DNA from: DATMNR01 sp963702765
GTDB lineage: Bacteria > Chloroflexota > Ktedonobacteria > Ktedonobacterales > Ktedonobacteraceae
Assembly: GCA_963702765.1 (NCBI GenBank)
Contig: CAVPEB010000039.1
Location: forward strand, 20,929 to 84,928
Direction: 5' to 3'
Length of the DNA stretch: 64,000 bases
The translations under genes and the position numbers were made by a program. Shown in pieces: positions 56,281 to 64,000 of this stretch. The first letter of the stretch is position 1, and each line of letters opens with the position of its first letter. The notes below the pieces were generated by a model. That model had not been told where the DNA came from. It saw nothing but the letters and a program-made list of their open reading frames with translations, and made no database searches.

Positions 56281-58287
56281 TTACTGGTAGGATGCCGGCG
56301 CGGAAGTGATGGAACCGGTCTCTTCCAGGATGGTGCGCAACTGCCTGGCGTCGAGTGTCTCGTGCAAACGCAAAGCCTTTGCAATGCGGTCAAGCGTTTC
56401 GCGATGTTTCGTGAGTAAGGTGACCGCTTGGTCGTAGGCCCACTTCACCATGCGATTGACTTCCTCGTCGATAACGGTGGCAGTCTTTTCACTATATTCA
56501 CGCGAACCTGTCGCCAGTGCTGTTCCTGCAAACGGATCTTCACGTTCACTGTACGAGATCGTTCCCAGCCGCTCGCTCATACCCCAACGGGTCACCATCT
56601 GCCGCGCAATAGCGGTGACACGTTGTAGATCGTTTTCTGCCCCGGTCGTTATCTGTCCAATAGCCACTTCTTCAGCAGCGCGACCACCAAGAGCCGTAAC
56701 CAGTTGAGCTTCCAGGTATTCTTTCGAGTAGTTATAGCGATCATCCAGTGGCGAATATTGCGTTACACCTAATGCCTGACCACGTGGGACGATGGTTACT
56801 TTCGTGACTGGATCAACCTCTTCTGTCAGCAAACCCGTTAACGCGTGACCACCTTCGTGGTAAGCAACCACGTTCAGGTCGTGTTCACTCAGAATGAGAG
56901 GACGTTCAGCGCCAATCAGGATTTTATCTAGCGCTTCATCGAAACAAGATTGAGTGACTGCATCCAGGTTTCGACGGGCAGCGAGTAAGGCTGCTTCGTT
57001 GATGAGATTGGCAAGGTCAGCGCCTACCATACCTGGAGTAGCGCGAGCAATGGTAATCAAGTCGACATCGCTAGCCAAAGGCACGCCTTTTGAGTGAATC
57101 TTGAGTATTGCCAGTCGGCCATTCCAGTCGGGTCGTTCGACTGTCACACGGCGATCGAAACGTCCCGGGCGCAAGAGCGCTTTATCGAGTCCATCCGGTC
57201 GGTTTGTGGCAGCGATCACGACGACAGCCTGGCGAACATCAAAACCGTCCATCTCAACGAGTAACTGGTTCAATGTCTGTTCGCGTTCATCGTTGCTGTT
57301 AATGCTAGACCCGCGCTGGCGGCCAACGGCATCGATTTCATCGATGAAGATGATGCTTGGCGACGCTTTCTTCGCCTGGTCGAAAAGATCTCGCACGCGA
57401 CTGGCGCCTACACCCACCAGCACTTCGACAAACTCTGAGCCACTCATTGAGAAGAAAGGCACGCCTGCTTCACCTGCAACAGCACGAGCCAGCAAGGTCT
57501 TACCTGTTCCTGGAGGGCCTACCAGGAGTATGCCGCGCGGAATCTTACCGCCCAATCTCTGGAACTTGGTAGGAGTCTTTAAAAAGTCAACAACTTCAAC
57601 AAGATCGTTCTTTGCCTCGTCGACGCCTGCCACATCAGCAAACGTTGTGCTTGGCTTATCTTCCAGTATGACCTTGGCCTTGCTCTTACCGAAACTGAAT
57701 ATGTTCTGCTGACCCTGCGTAGCGCGGCGAGCAATGAAGAAGAAAACGCCTATTACGAGGATCCAGGGTAAGAAGTTGATTAACACATTTATTAACGTAT
57801 TATTATCAGATGGAGGCTTGGCCGTATAACTTACGTGGTTCGCGTTTAGCAGCGTCGTAAGGTTTGGATCTCCATTAGGTAACTGCGTGAAATGGAATGA
57901 CGTTCCAGTTTTATTCGTGCCAGTGGTAGTATCTGTGACAGTTATAGCTTTATAAAAGTTCCCATTGGCATCCTGTCCCTGAAAGGTTACATCCTTGACA
58001 TTTCCCAACTGAACTTGCTGATAAAATGTGCTATATGGGATTTCAATCGTATTTGTACTGGTGCTGCTTGTACCTGGGTTAAAAAAGTACTGGAATAAGT
58101 ACCAACCAAGCAAGATCACACCAATAATAATCAATGAGCGAACAATGAGTGCCGACCCTGTGAAACGTGGCGGACCGCCATTATTCCCGTTTTTATTTCC
58201 ATTGCTCCCGTTGTTCGGGCCTTGTGGACTATTCGGCCCCTGTTCATTCGGGTTGCGTTGATACAAATGTATAGCCTGAGCATCCAT
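56281..58287 (-). CDS. ftsH: ATP-dependent zinc metalloprotease FtsH
   Basis: This 668-aa membrane AAA+ protease has a Gly/Asn-rich N-terminus, TM1 around 47-68, an extracytoplasmic domain, TM2 around 170-187, Walker A VGPPGTGKT (256-264), Walker B IIFIDEID (312-319) and SRH with NRPDGLDKALLRPGRFDRR. The zinc site is HEGGH (477-481) rather than the usual HEAGH; the two His and Glu are conserved. A Gln/Asn-rich N-terminal extension of about 40 residues is unusual. It degrades misassembled membrane proteins and regulatory proteins. Confidence 0.96.
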   Translation of the reverse strand: MDAQAIHLYQRNPNEQGPNSPQGPNNGSNGNKNGNNGGPPRFTGSALIVRSLIIIGVILLGWYLFQYFFNPGTSSTSTNTIEIPYSTFYQQVQLGNVKDVTFQGQDANGNFYKAITVTDTTTGTNKTGTSFHFTQLPNGDPNLTTLLNANHVSYTAKPPSDNNTLINVLINFLPWILVIGVFFFIARRATQGQQNIFSFGKSKAKVILEDKPSTTFADVAGVDEAKNDLVEVVDFLKTPTKFQRLGGKIPRGILLVGPPGTGKTLLARAVAGEAGVPFFSMSGSEFVEVLVGVGASRVRDLFDQAKKASPSIIFIDEIDAVGRQRGSSINSNDEREQTLNQLLVEMDGFDVRQAVVVIAATNRPDGLDKALLRPGRFDRRVTVERPDWNGRLAILKIHSKGVPLASDVDLITIARATPGMVGADLANLINEAALLAARRNLDAVTQSCFDEALDKILIGAERPLILSEHDLNVVAYHEGGHALTGLLTEEVDPVTKVTIVPRGQALGVTQYSPLDDRYNYSKEYLEAQLVTALGGRAAEEVAIGQITTGAENDLQRVTAIARQMVTRWGMSERLGTISYSEREDPFAGTALATGSREYSEKTATVIDEEVNRMVKWAYDQAVTLLTKHRETLDRIAKALRLHETLDARQLRTILEETGSITSAPASYQ

Positions 58288-58601
58288 AGATTCAGACCTG
58301 CTTTCTTGATCTGACCGGACGCTTTCAAATAGCGTCCAACCTTGAGTTTCGTAGTACGTGATGAATCTCTTTTATATGATAATATCTTTTTTCGATGTTT
58401 CCCGCAAGGAATGCTGTAGCTACATACAAAACCATCGATACTATAGATACGTTAATAGTACGTTTTAGATTACCATAAGTTGCTGAATTTAGCAATCTTC
58501 ACAAAAGAGTGCTAATGCCTGCCCTATTGCCACTAAGACGCTCTAAAGTAGTATAATCAGGTCAAATAACAGTACAAGTACAAATACTACAGAGGTGCCA
58601 G
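58288..58601. other. Divergent intergenic region, ftsH and caspase-WD40 gene
   Basis: No gene. It should hold the ftsH promoter and the promoter of the caspase-WD40 gene: TATAAT at 58552-58557 with a weak -35. Confidence 0.45.
58552..58557 (+). promoter_or_regulatory. -10 box candidate for the caspase-WD40 gene
   Basis: Perfect TATAAT about 45 bp upstream of the TTG start. The -35 is weak (TTGCCA with 19-bp spacing). Confidence 0.35.
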
Positions 58602-60302
58602 TTGAAACACCGTTATGCGCTCATCGTCGGCATACATAATTACAATGATGCAGCTCATTTTATTCCCTTGCCGCTTGCCCAATCCGACGCTCAAGCCTTA
58701 TATGAACTACTGATCGATCCCGAACGAGGAGGCTGGCTTCCAGAAGATGTCGTTTATCTTGCAGGAGAAGAGGCTTCACGCGATGAAATTGAGAGTCAGT
58801 TACGTGAACTGTGCCTGGTACACGCCCAGCATGATGACATGGTATTGATCTATTTTGTAGGGCATGCGCTGATCGATGCTGCGACACATGATGGCTATCT
58901 AGCATTGCCGACTACGCGCGCGGATCGTCCTGCCACAGGTTTACATGTTTCAACTCTTGTCGATCACTATTTATATGCTTCGAAAGCCGAAAATATACTG
59001 ACTATACTGGATATTGTGCATACTGGCACGGGATGGAGACCGGGCAAAAGCGAGCCTGACGCCGCTCTCCTCTTTGGTGAGTCTCTCCTCGACTTGCCAA
59101 GAACGAAGGGACGCGTCATCTTAACCTCTAATCGCCAGAGTGAGGTATCAAAAGACCAGATGCAGCAAGGGCATGGCATCTTTATGGGTCACCTGCTCGA
59201 TGCTTTTGAGGGAGCTGCTGCCAACCCTCGCACAGGGCGCATCACTCTGGGAACACTCTATGATTATTTTGATGAACATATGGCTCGCGATGTGCCGCAG
59301 TATCCCCAGAAGTTCGGCTATGAGTATGGCTCGATCGTCTTAATTGAGTGGCCAGAGTGGAAGACGGCCTCTACTCCGCAACCATTTGCCAGGGGAAAGC
59401 GCATGGTTGCAGTTGAAATCACACCTCTGCACATTCTGACAGGTCATCGTGGTCATTCAGATGATGTTGTCTTCTCCCCAGATGGTAAACACATTGCATC
59501 CTGTGGTGAAGACATGACAGTGCGTCTATGGTCAACTGACTCCGGCGAACTCCTTCACACAATTGTTGGACACGAGGGCGCTGTGATGGGCGTCGATATG
59601 TCGCCTGATGGCAAAATAATTGCCTCTTGCTCAGAAGATAAGACAGTTCGCCTGTGGGATGCTAACACAGGCGAGCCAGTGCGAATATTGGAGGGCCACA
59701 GCAGTGCAGTATGGGCAGTGGCTTTCTCTCTTGATCACCGCATGCTGGCCTCATGCTCAAACGATGAAACGGTGCGTATCTGGAATCCTTCTACAGGAGA
59801 AACGCGACAAATCTTGCAGGGGCATCACAATGTAGTTGTAGGTGTCGATTTTTCCTATGATAGCAAATGGTTAGCCTCCTGCTCCTTTGATAAGACGATT
59901 TGTATATGGGATGCCGGTAGTAGCGCTTTGCTGCGTCGCTTGCGCTATAGGGATATCGTGTATGGAGTAGCCTGGTCCCCTGATGGACATTTGCTGGCCT
60001 CGTGTTCGGCTGATGGGATGATTTGCCTGTGGGATACGACAACCTGGCAACTCGTGCATACACTGACAGGCCATGATGGCGCAGTCTGGACTGTCGATTT
60101 CTCTGCCGACGGCCATTTGCTGGTTTCAGGCTCTGAGGATGGTTCATTGAAGCTATGGGATGTCTATCAGGGGCGTGAATTACAGACCATTAACCATAGG
60201 ATAGAGATATACGGGGTGGTCTTTGGAGCCAACGGTTTATTGGCAAACAGCGCCGAAGATGGAGCCGTGCGCGTGTGGCAAACAGCAGTCATCGATGATT
60301 GA
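58602..60302 (+). CDS. Caspase-fold (peptidase C14) WD40 protein lacking the catalytic Cys
   Basis: This 566-aa protein has an N-terminal caspase-like domain (about 1-240) starting RYALIVGIHNYNDAAHF, with DMVLIYFVGHA holding the His (88). The Cys position of the usual D-x-C-H-S-G motif reads DIVHTG (137-142), Val139 in place of Cys. Hence it is probably a pseudo-caspase. The rest (about 275-566) is a seven-bladed WD40 propeller (SPDGKHIASCGEDMTVRLW-type repeats). The start is a TTG with AGAGGTGCC upstream. Similar architecture is found in bacterial signalling and conflict proteins. Confidence 0.88.
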   Translation: MKHRYALIVGIHNYNDAAHFIPLPLAQSDAQALYELLIDPERGGWLPEDVVYLAGEEASRDEIESQLRELCLVHAQHDDMVLIYFVGHALIDAATHDGYLALPTTRADRPATGLHVSTLVDHYLYASKAENILTILDIVHTGTGWRPGKSEPDAALLFGESLLDLPRTKGRVILTSNRQSEVSKDQMQQGHGIFMGHLLDAFEGAAANPRTGRITLGTLYDYFDEHMARDVPQYPQKFGYEYGSIVLIEWPEWKTASTPQPFARGKRMVAVEITPLHILTGHRGHSDDVVFSPDGKHIASCGEDMTVRLWSTDSGELLHTIVGHEGAVMGVDMSPDGKIIASCSEDKTVRLWDANTGEPVRILEGHSSAVWAVAFSLDHRMLASCSNDETVRIWNPSTGETRQILQGHHNVVVGVDFSYDSKWLASCSFDKTICIWDAGSSALLRRLRYRDIVYGVAWSPDGHLLASCSADGMICLWDTTTWQLVHTLTGHDGAVWTVDFSADGHLLVSGSEDGSLKLWDVYQGRELQTINHRIEIYGVVFGANGLLANSAEDGAVRVWQTAVIDD

Positions 60303-60338
60303 CAAGTCGCAAAGTCTGTTGTATGATACACAAGTCGA

Positions 60339-60414
60339 CGCGGGGTGGAGCAGTGGTTAGCTCGTTGGGCTCATAACCCAAAGGTCGGAGGTTCGAATCC
60401 TCCCCCCGCTACCA
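60339..60414 (+). tRNA. tRNA-Met, initiator type (CAT anticodon), CCA encoded
   Basis: The cloverleaf fits: acceptor CGCGGGG/CCCCGCT, D-arm, anticodon arm TTGGG-CTCATAA-CCCAA, T-arm GGAGG-TTCGAAT-CCTCC. Initiator hallmarks are three G-C pairs in the anticodon stem and an unpaired position 1-72 (C1 opposite U72 instead of the usual A72). CCA is in the gene. Confidence 0.9.
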
Positions 60415-60449
60415 ATCTCCGGCTAGTCGACAAGAGATCCAAATATTGA

Positions 60450-60522
60450 CGCGGGATAGAGCAGTGGTTAGCTCGTCGGGCTCATAACCCGGAGGTCGCA
60501 GGTTCGAATCCTGTTCCCGCTA
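60450..60522 (+). tRNA. tRNA-Met, initiator type (CAT anticodon), CCA not encoded
   Basis: Acceptor CGCGGGA/TCCCGCT with C1 opposite U72, anticodon arm TCGGG-CTCATAA-CCCGG with the three G-C pairs, T-arm GCAGG-TTCGAAT-CCTGT. It ends A73 followed by CTT, so CCA must be added. It is a tandem copy 35 bp after the first and has diverged in the acceptor, anticodon and T stems. Confidence 0.9.
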
Positions 60523-60949
60523 CTTCCCTCTTTACATAGCTCAGTCTCCAAATAACTTCGTTAAGCTGTGTTTTTGTTCTCCATGGTCTCTAACTTTTCT
60601 ACGATTTTCGGAATGAGAGCATCTTGATCATCGAGGTGCTTCATAATCGATTCTATAAGCGAACCTACCTACGAGCTATAAAGGGCCTCACATACCCATA
60701 TGTCTCGTGATCAGGGAGCCACGGTAAAAGAAGAACAGCGCATCTGATTTGCATCATGTTCCCCTCATCGAGCGCTGGAGCAGCAGCATGATGAGAGTAT
60801 TCAGACGCCAAGTGCTCGGTACCGCGACTCCCTGCTGAGCTATTGTGATACTCAAGCGCTGTGTGGTTCTTAGGAGTTCACTCTGCGCATTGTGTTAAGG
60901 CGCTCTCCTGGCCGCCCCCAGTCTGGAGCGAGTGAAGAATTGCTGTCTG
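60523..60949. other. Intergenic region downstream of the tRNA pair
   Basis: No supported gene or RNA. Nothing but short frames without family features. Confidence 0.5.
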
Positions 60950-61148
60950 CTACCCGCGCTTGAACGAAGACATCCAGGTGGCTCGGGTCACACCTTCGGC
61001 TGCTAGTTGTTCCAGGAAGATGCTGTTTTGTACAAGCAAGTACAAGAGCATCTGGGCATGACGCAAGAGTTCGGCGTCCTGGGTCGAGAGATAGCACATC
61101 CTCTGCTCAATGTCGTGATAGGTGCTCATGGTCGTGCGCCAAAATTTC
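60950..61148 (-). pseudogene. Truncated duplicate of the small membrane-protein gene at 62872
   Basis: The reading frame encodes TTMSTYHDIEQRMCYLSTQD then AELLRHAQMLLYLLVQN. It aligns with TTMNSYHDIEQIMQHLYAQD and SELLRQGKMLVHLLEKNGIS of the complete gene at 62872-63477. Only the C-terminal helical part is present; the TM region is missing. It abuts the stop codon of the HNH/AP2 gene. Confidence 0.75.
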
Positions 61149-62735
61149 TTAAAGTTCATTATCATGATCCTCGAGAGGGAAATTTGTAGTTGCAAGATCC
61201 CCTTTGAGCCTGATAACTGCTTGATCATATGCCCTAGCAGCATCTTCTGCCGTGTCGTATGTTCCAAGATGTAACAGCTTTTTGCCATGCCTATAGCTAG
61301 CCTGCCATTTGCCACTTCTCTTTACCTGGGTAACCCCGCGATACCCACTCGTGTTCGAGGATAATGGGTGTGGCAAGTCTTCCCAAGCAAGAACCTCATC
61401 GAAAGGAAAATTTAACTTGGCATGGTTGCCCCAATGGTCTACTGCTGCTCTATCATATACCTGTGCAGCATCTTCAGGGGAGTTAAAGGTGCCAAGATAG
61501 ATATTCTGCTCCTTATTAATATGTATTTGTGCATACCAATGATCCTTCCCCACTTTTCGCACACCGCGATAGCCACTCGTATTCGTCTTGCGCAACATGC
61601 GGGAAGGTGGATTCCATGCCTGCACTTGCTCAAGATTGTGGTTCAATGGTGCCTTTTCGCCATAGAGTTCTAAAGCGGCTTTATCATAGGCAAATCCTGC
61701 TTCATCTGCCGTATTGTAAAAGCCAAGAGGAATGCGTCGTTTCTGATGCTTGATTTCAGCCTGCCAGCGATCACCGACTGCCTGCACACCGCGATACCCA
61801 CTTGCATTTTTCCTGCCAAACTGTCTCTCAGGTGGAGTCCAAGCAAGTACTTCTTCAAGTGGATGATTCAGTTTGGCGTATTCACCCCATTGTTCGAAGG
61901 CAGTTTTATCATAGGCAAATCCAGCCTCTTCTGCTGTATCGTAGTAACCTATGGATTGCTCATTGAGCCTTGCTTCCCATCTGCCTGATGCTAGTTTTCT
62001 TACACCTTTATATCGTGAGGTATTATCTTTCCGCAATTGCAAATTCCGCATGTTTTGAAGCTGTGTTGCTTCTCGCAAATTCTCACGACGGTTATCAAGT
62101 CCATCTCCATTGATATGATCTGTCACCATGCCTTTAGCGATAGGTCTTCCCAGTTTGCGCTCTAGGATAATGCGGTGCATGAAGAAACGTTGGTACACAC
62201 CTTGTCTTTCAATGCGTCGCATCGCATAGCGAGCATTGGCAAATGCCCATTTAAAACACGCTAGATCGACATCCACAAGATCAACAAGAACGTGTTTTCC
62301 TTGATTGATAGGGATAATAGCAACGTTTGGGTTGCTTTTATCGATTGCATAGGCAGGGGTGACGGGGGCTTTTAAAGGTTTACTTCGATGCCTGTCTCTA
62401 TGTCTATTGAATGCGTTGAGGGATGGCGTAGCTTCACGAAGGTTCGCTCTCCTATTGTCCAACCCATCGCCGTTGATATGATCGACAACCATGCCCTCTT
62501 GAATAGGTCGCCCTAGATGGCGTTCCAGAATAACACGATGCATTAGTACGACGAGGCGTTCTGTCCTGCTGCCTGGAATACGAGGACGGCGCATGGCATA
62601 ACGCCCCATATTTATTTGCCACTTCAGTTGTGCTAAGTCAGCGTCTTCGAGATCAACAATAGTCTTATAGCCTTGAGTCAAGAGGATTGAAATGAATGGG
62701 GCATTGCCTTGGTGGGAATTAGATGGTAAGCTCAT
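61149..62735 (-). CDS. HNH-HNH-AP2x4 putative homing endonuclease-like protein
   Basis: This 528-aa protein has two HNH_3-type units, each with LMHRVILERHLGRPIQEGMV or RFFMHRIILERKLGRPIAKG followed by (V)DHINGDGLDNRR and NLREAT, at about residues 65-105 and 185-225. Four AP2-type DNA-binding domains follow, with (N)TSGYRGV...W.A.I.....LG.Y.TAEEA..AYD, at about 238-290, 309-365, 384-443 and 460-519. The start at 62735 follows TAGGAGACAGGTT. HNH-AP2 proteins are usually mobile nucleases with one of each. Catalytic His and Asn residues are visible in both HNH units. Confidence 0.88.
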   Translation of the reverse strand: MSLPSNSHQGNAPFISILLTQGYKTIVDLEDADLAQLKWQINMGRYAMRRPRIPGSRTERLVVLMHRVILERHLGRPIQEGMVVDHINGDGLDNRRANLREATPSLNAFNRHRDRHRSKPLKAPVTPAYAIDKSNPNVAIIPINQGKHVLVDLVDVDLACFKWAFANARYAMRRIERQGVYQRFFMHRIILERKLGRPIAKGMVTDHINGDGLDNRRENLREATQLQNMRNLQLRKDNTSRYKGVRKLASGRWEARLNEQSIGYYDTAEEAGFAYDKTAFEQWGEYAKLNHPLEEVLAWTPPERQFGRKNASGYRGVQAVGDRWQAEIKHQKRRIPLGFYNTADEAGFAYDKAALELYGEKAPLNHNLEQVQAWNPPSRMLRKTNTSGYRGVRKVGKDHWYAQIHINKEQNIYLGTFNSPEDAAQVYDRAAVDHWGNHAKLNFPFDEVLAWEDLPHPLSSNTSGYRGVTQVKRSGKWQASYRHGKKLLHLGTYDTAEDAARAYDQAVIRLKGDLATTNFPLEDHDNEL

Positions 62736-62871
62736 AACCTGTCTCCTAACAGCGTCTGACTTATGCATTCCAGATCAAGGGAGCTCACCTCCCTAAGTTT
62801 GTTTGCTGAGTCTGCGAATACATTCTTTTATGTCCCTTGCAAAACGGTCAGAAGCCATTCTAATTCTTGCC

Positions 62872-63477
62872 TTAAGCGGAAGTGGCAGAGTCATTGGTGG
62901 AGGGCTTTTCTGTGGAGATTTCTAATTGGCTGGCCTTGCCCACTTCAGCCTCCAACTGTTGCAGCGAGATGCCGTTTTTCTCCAGCAGATGCACCAGCAT
63001 CTTCCCTTGCCTCAGCAGTTCTGAGTCTTGGGCATAAAGGTGCTGCATGATCTGCTCGATATCGTGATAACTGTTCATGGTAGTGTGATACTGCTCTTCG
63101 GCCATGAGTTCGCTTTGCTTGGACAATACCTGCTGGCCAACAGCGAGTACCGAAAGGGCGACCAGTTGGATAAACGTTTGCGATACCCATTGCACGTACT
63201 GCGTCGTGGTAGCGTTAAAACCAGGGAAGCCGATGATTGCAAGAATAGAAAAGATATAAGCGCAAATCATCGTCCCTAAACCCTTGGTGATGACAACAGC
63301 AAGCTTCATGTTAAAGCCATTGAGGGCTTGCTCCGCCTTCGTAATAGTAATCTTCTGAGGTGTATTCGGGTGAGGTCGTGGTTCGTGACGAAAAAGCACC
63401 CTAGTAGGTGAATGTTTCTGCGCGGGTGTCTGCGTAGTCTCTGTGTTGGCAAAGGCCGATGGATTTGTTTCTTGCAT
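62872..63477 (-). CDS. Two-TM membrane protein of unknown function
   Basis: This 201-aa protein has a polar N-terminus, two hydrophobic helices (about 60-85, LAVVITKGLGTMICAYIFSI; about 100-120, FIQLVALSVLAVGQQVLSK), and a C-terminal coiled region (MNSYHDIEQIMQHLYAQDSE). GGAGGCGATTTCGC precedes the ATG. I do not recognise a family. The shape (two TMs, helical C-tail) resembles SLATT-type proteins, but the SLATT LNP.EKA motif is absent. A C-terminal duplicate fragment lies at 60950-61148. Confidence 0.72.
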   Translation of the reverse strand: MQETNPSAFANTETTQTPAQKHSPTRVLFRHEPRPHPNTPQKITITKAEQALNGFNMKLAVVITKGLGTMICAYIFSILAIIGFPGFNATTTQYVQWVSQTFIQLVALSVLAVGQQVLSKQSELMAEEQYHTTMNSYHDIEQIMQHLYAQDSELLRQGKMLVHLLEKNGISLQQLEAEVGKASQLEISTEKPSTNDSATSA

Positions 63478-63920
63478 GCGAAATCGCCTCCGTGCTAATA
63501 TTCAGGAGAGGGCATTCAGTTGATACTTTGTCTTCCCTCACCTGTCTATTCATGTTCCAAATACTACAGCTAACAAACGTTCGAGTCAACTTAAGATTCA
63601 TAGTAGGGCTTCGTAAAAGTGGTTCCCAATGACCCCATCCATTATTACGGTGAAAGTGAAAAATTCAATTTTTTCTATGAGTTTGTGAAAAAGCAATCAA
63701 ATAGATTGAACTGTTTATCCACCAATAGCATATGTTATCCACATACTTATCCACCGCTTCTAAAATCCTTTACAGCCCATATAAAGCCCCTCTTTACCTC
63801 TTGACGAGCCATGATAATATAGAAAAGGTGAGAACGCATTACAGGCTCAAGAGCAAGGAATTCTCCAGAAGTGTAGATGACCTTCATCCTTATAAAAGGC
63901 TCTGTAGAGCGAGTTCACAT
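63478..63920. other. Intergenic region with DnaA boxes before elongator tRNA-Met
   Basis: No gene. It holds three DnaA-box-like 9-mers (63715-63755) and AT-rich DNA. Confidence 0.5.
63715..63755 (+). promoter_or_regulatory. Cluster of three DnaA-box-like sites
   Basis: TTATCCACC (63715-63723), TTATCCACA (63735-63743, perfect consensus) and TTATCCACC (63747-63755), all in one orientation, spaced 20 and 12 bp between starts, in AT-rich DNA. Confidence 0.6.
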
Positions 63921-63993
63921 GGCGGCGTAGCTCAGTTGGTAGAGCAAGGGACTCATAAGCCCTGTGTCACAGGTTCAATTCCTGTCGCCGCTA
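63921..63993 (+). tRNA. tRNA-Met, elongator type (CAT anticodon)
   Basis: The 73-nt cloverleaf fits: acceptor GGCGGCG/CGCCGCT (G1:U72), D-stem GCTC/GAGC, anticodon arm AGGGA-CTCATAA-GCCCT, T-arm ACAGG-TTCAATT-CCTGT. Pair 31-39 is A-G, a mismatch next to the anticodon loop where other elongator Met tRNAs have A-U. No CCA is encoded. Sequence lacks initiator hallmarks. The anticodon CAT could also be lysidine-modified Ile, but the D-arm and acceptor fit Met. Confidence 0.85.
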
Positions 63994-64000
63994 CTCTTTA

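Noticed and set aside
63715..63755. Calling the DnaA-box cluster an origin of replication
   Set aside because: No dnaA, dnaN or gyr genes in the window and only three boxes, so the annotation is limited to a site cluster.

Overview
The window looks like chromosomal DNA of a Ktedonobacteria-like Chloroflexota bacterium. The evidence is a GC content near one half, a Ser/Thr kinase fused to a seven-bladed WD40 propeller, a caspase-fold/WD40 protein, a large AAA-TPR-LuxR regulator, a stand-alone TnpB element, HNH/AP2 proteins and many dispersed hairpin repeats. This assignment is inference from gene content; there is no rRNA in the window.

Layout. 0-7.2 kb: an NYN-domain protein cut by the window edge, then a complete BMP-type (nucleoside-like) ABC importer in the order lipoprotein, permease, permease, double ATPase. 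7.2-11.2 kb: a minus-strand tatD-cysS/mshC-like operon with a near-consensus promoter, and the kinase-WD40 gene. 11.3-23.5 kb: small membrane protein, decayed alpha/beta hydrolase, APH-family kinase, LuxR regulator, glyoxalase-like protein, ABC exporter, dtd, DUF1361 protein and an MFS transporter. 23.8-31.5 kb is the mobile-element region: a YbaK-type deacylase gene split cleanly by a TnpB element, then an ISL3-like element with 35-bp terminal inverted repeats and a plus-strand NTF2-like passenger, then DinB and quinone-oxidoreductase genes. 31.7-38.8 kb: amidohydrolase/TetR, GNAT, acpS, MBL hydrolase plus ugd, CCC1-type transporter, and two copies of a small MITE-like repeat. 38.9-40.7 kb: a SLATT-type membrane protein and, upstream on the same strand, an unassigned structured RNA with its own consensus promoter and intrinsic terminator. 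40.7-53.2 kb: a YidC paralogue with an in-frame stop, methyltransferases, DHFR-like and LLM oxidoreductases, HAD phosphatase, MerR-regulated reductase, ABC-2 exporter, and an ECF sigma/anti-sigma pair. 53.3-64 kb: membrane proteins, APC permease, ftsH, caspase-like WD40 protein, two tandem initiator-type tRNA-Met genes, a double-HNH/quadruple-AP2 protein between two copies of a small membrane-protein gene, three DnaA boxes and an elongator tRNA-Met.

A striking property of this sequence is that at least ten otherwise well conserved genes are broken by single-base insertions or deletions (cysS-like, LuxR regulator, MFS, amidohydrolase, DinB, SLATT, APC permease, ISL3 transposase and others). 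They are annotated as frameshifted genes. Because the protein is conserved on both sides of each break, base-level sequence error has to be excluded before these are treated as real pseudogenes.

The most interesting candidates are the promoter-to-terminator structured RNA at 40.1-40.4 kb, the HNH-HNH-AP2x4 protein, the TnpB insertion with a predictable guide, the ISL3 element with cargo, and a caspase-like WD40 protein that lacks the catalytic cysteine.
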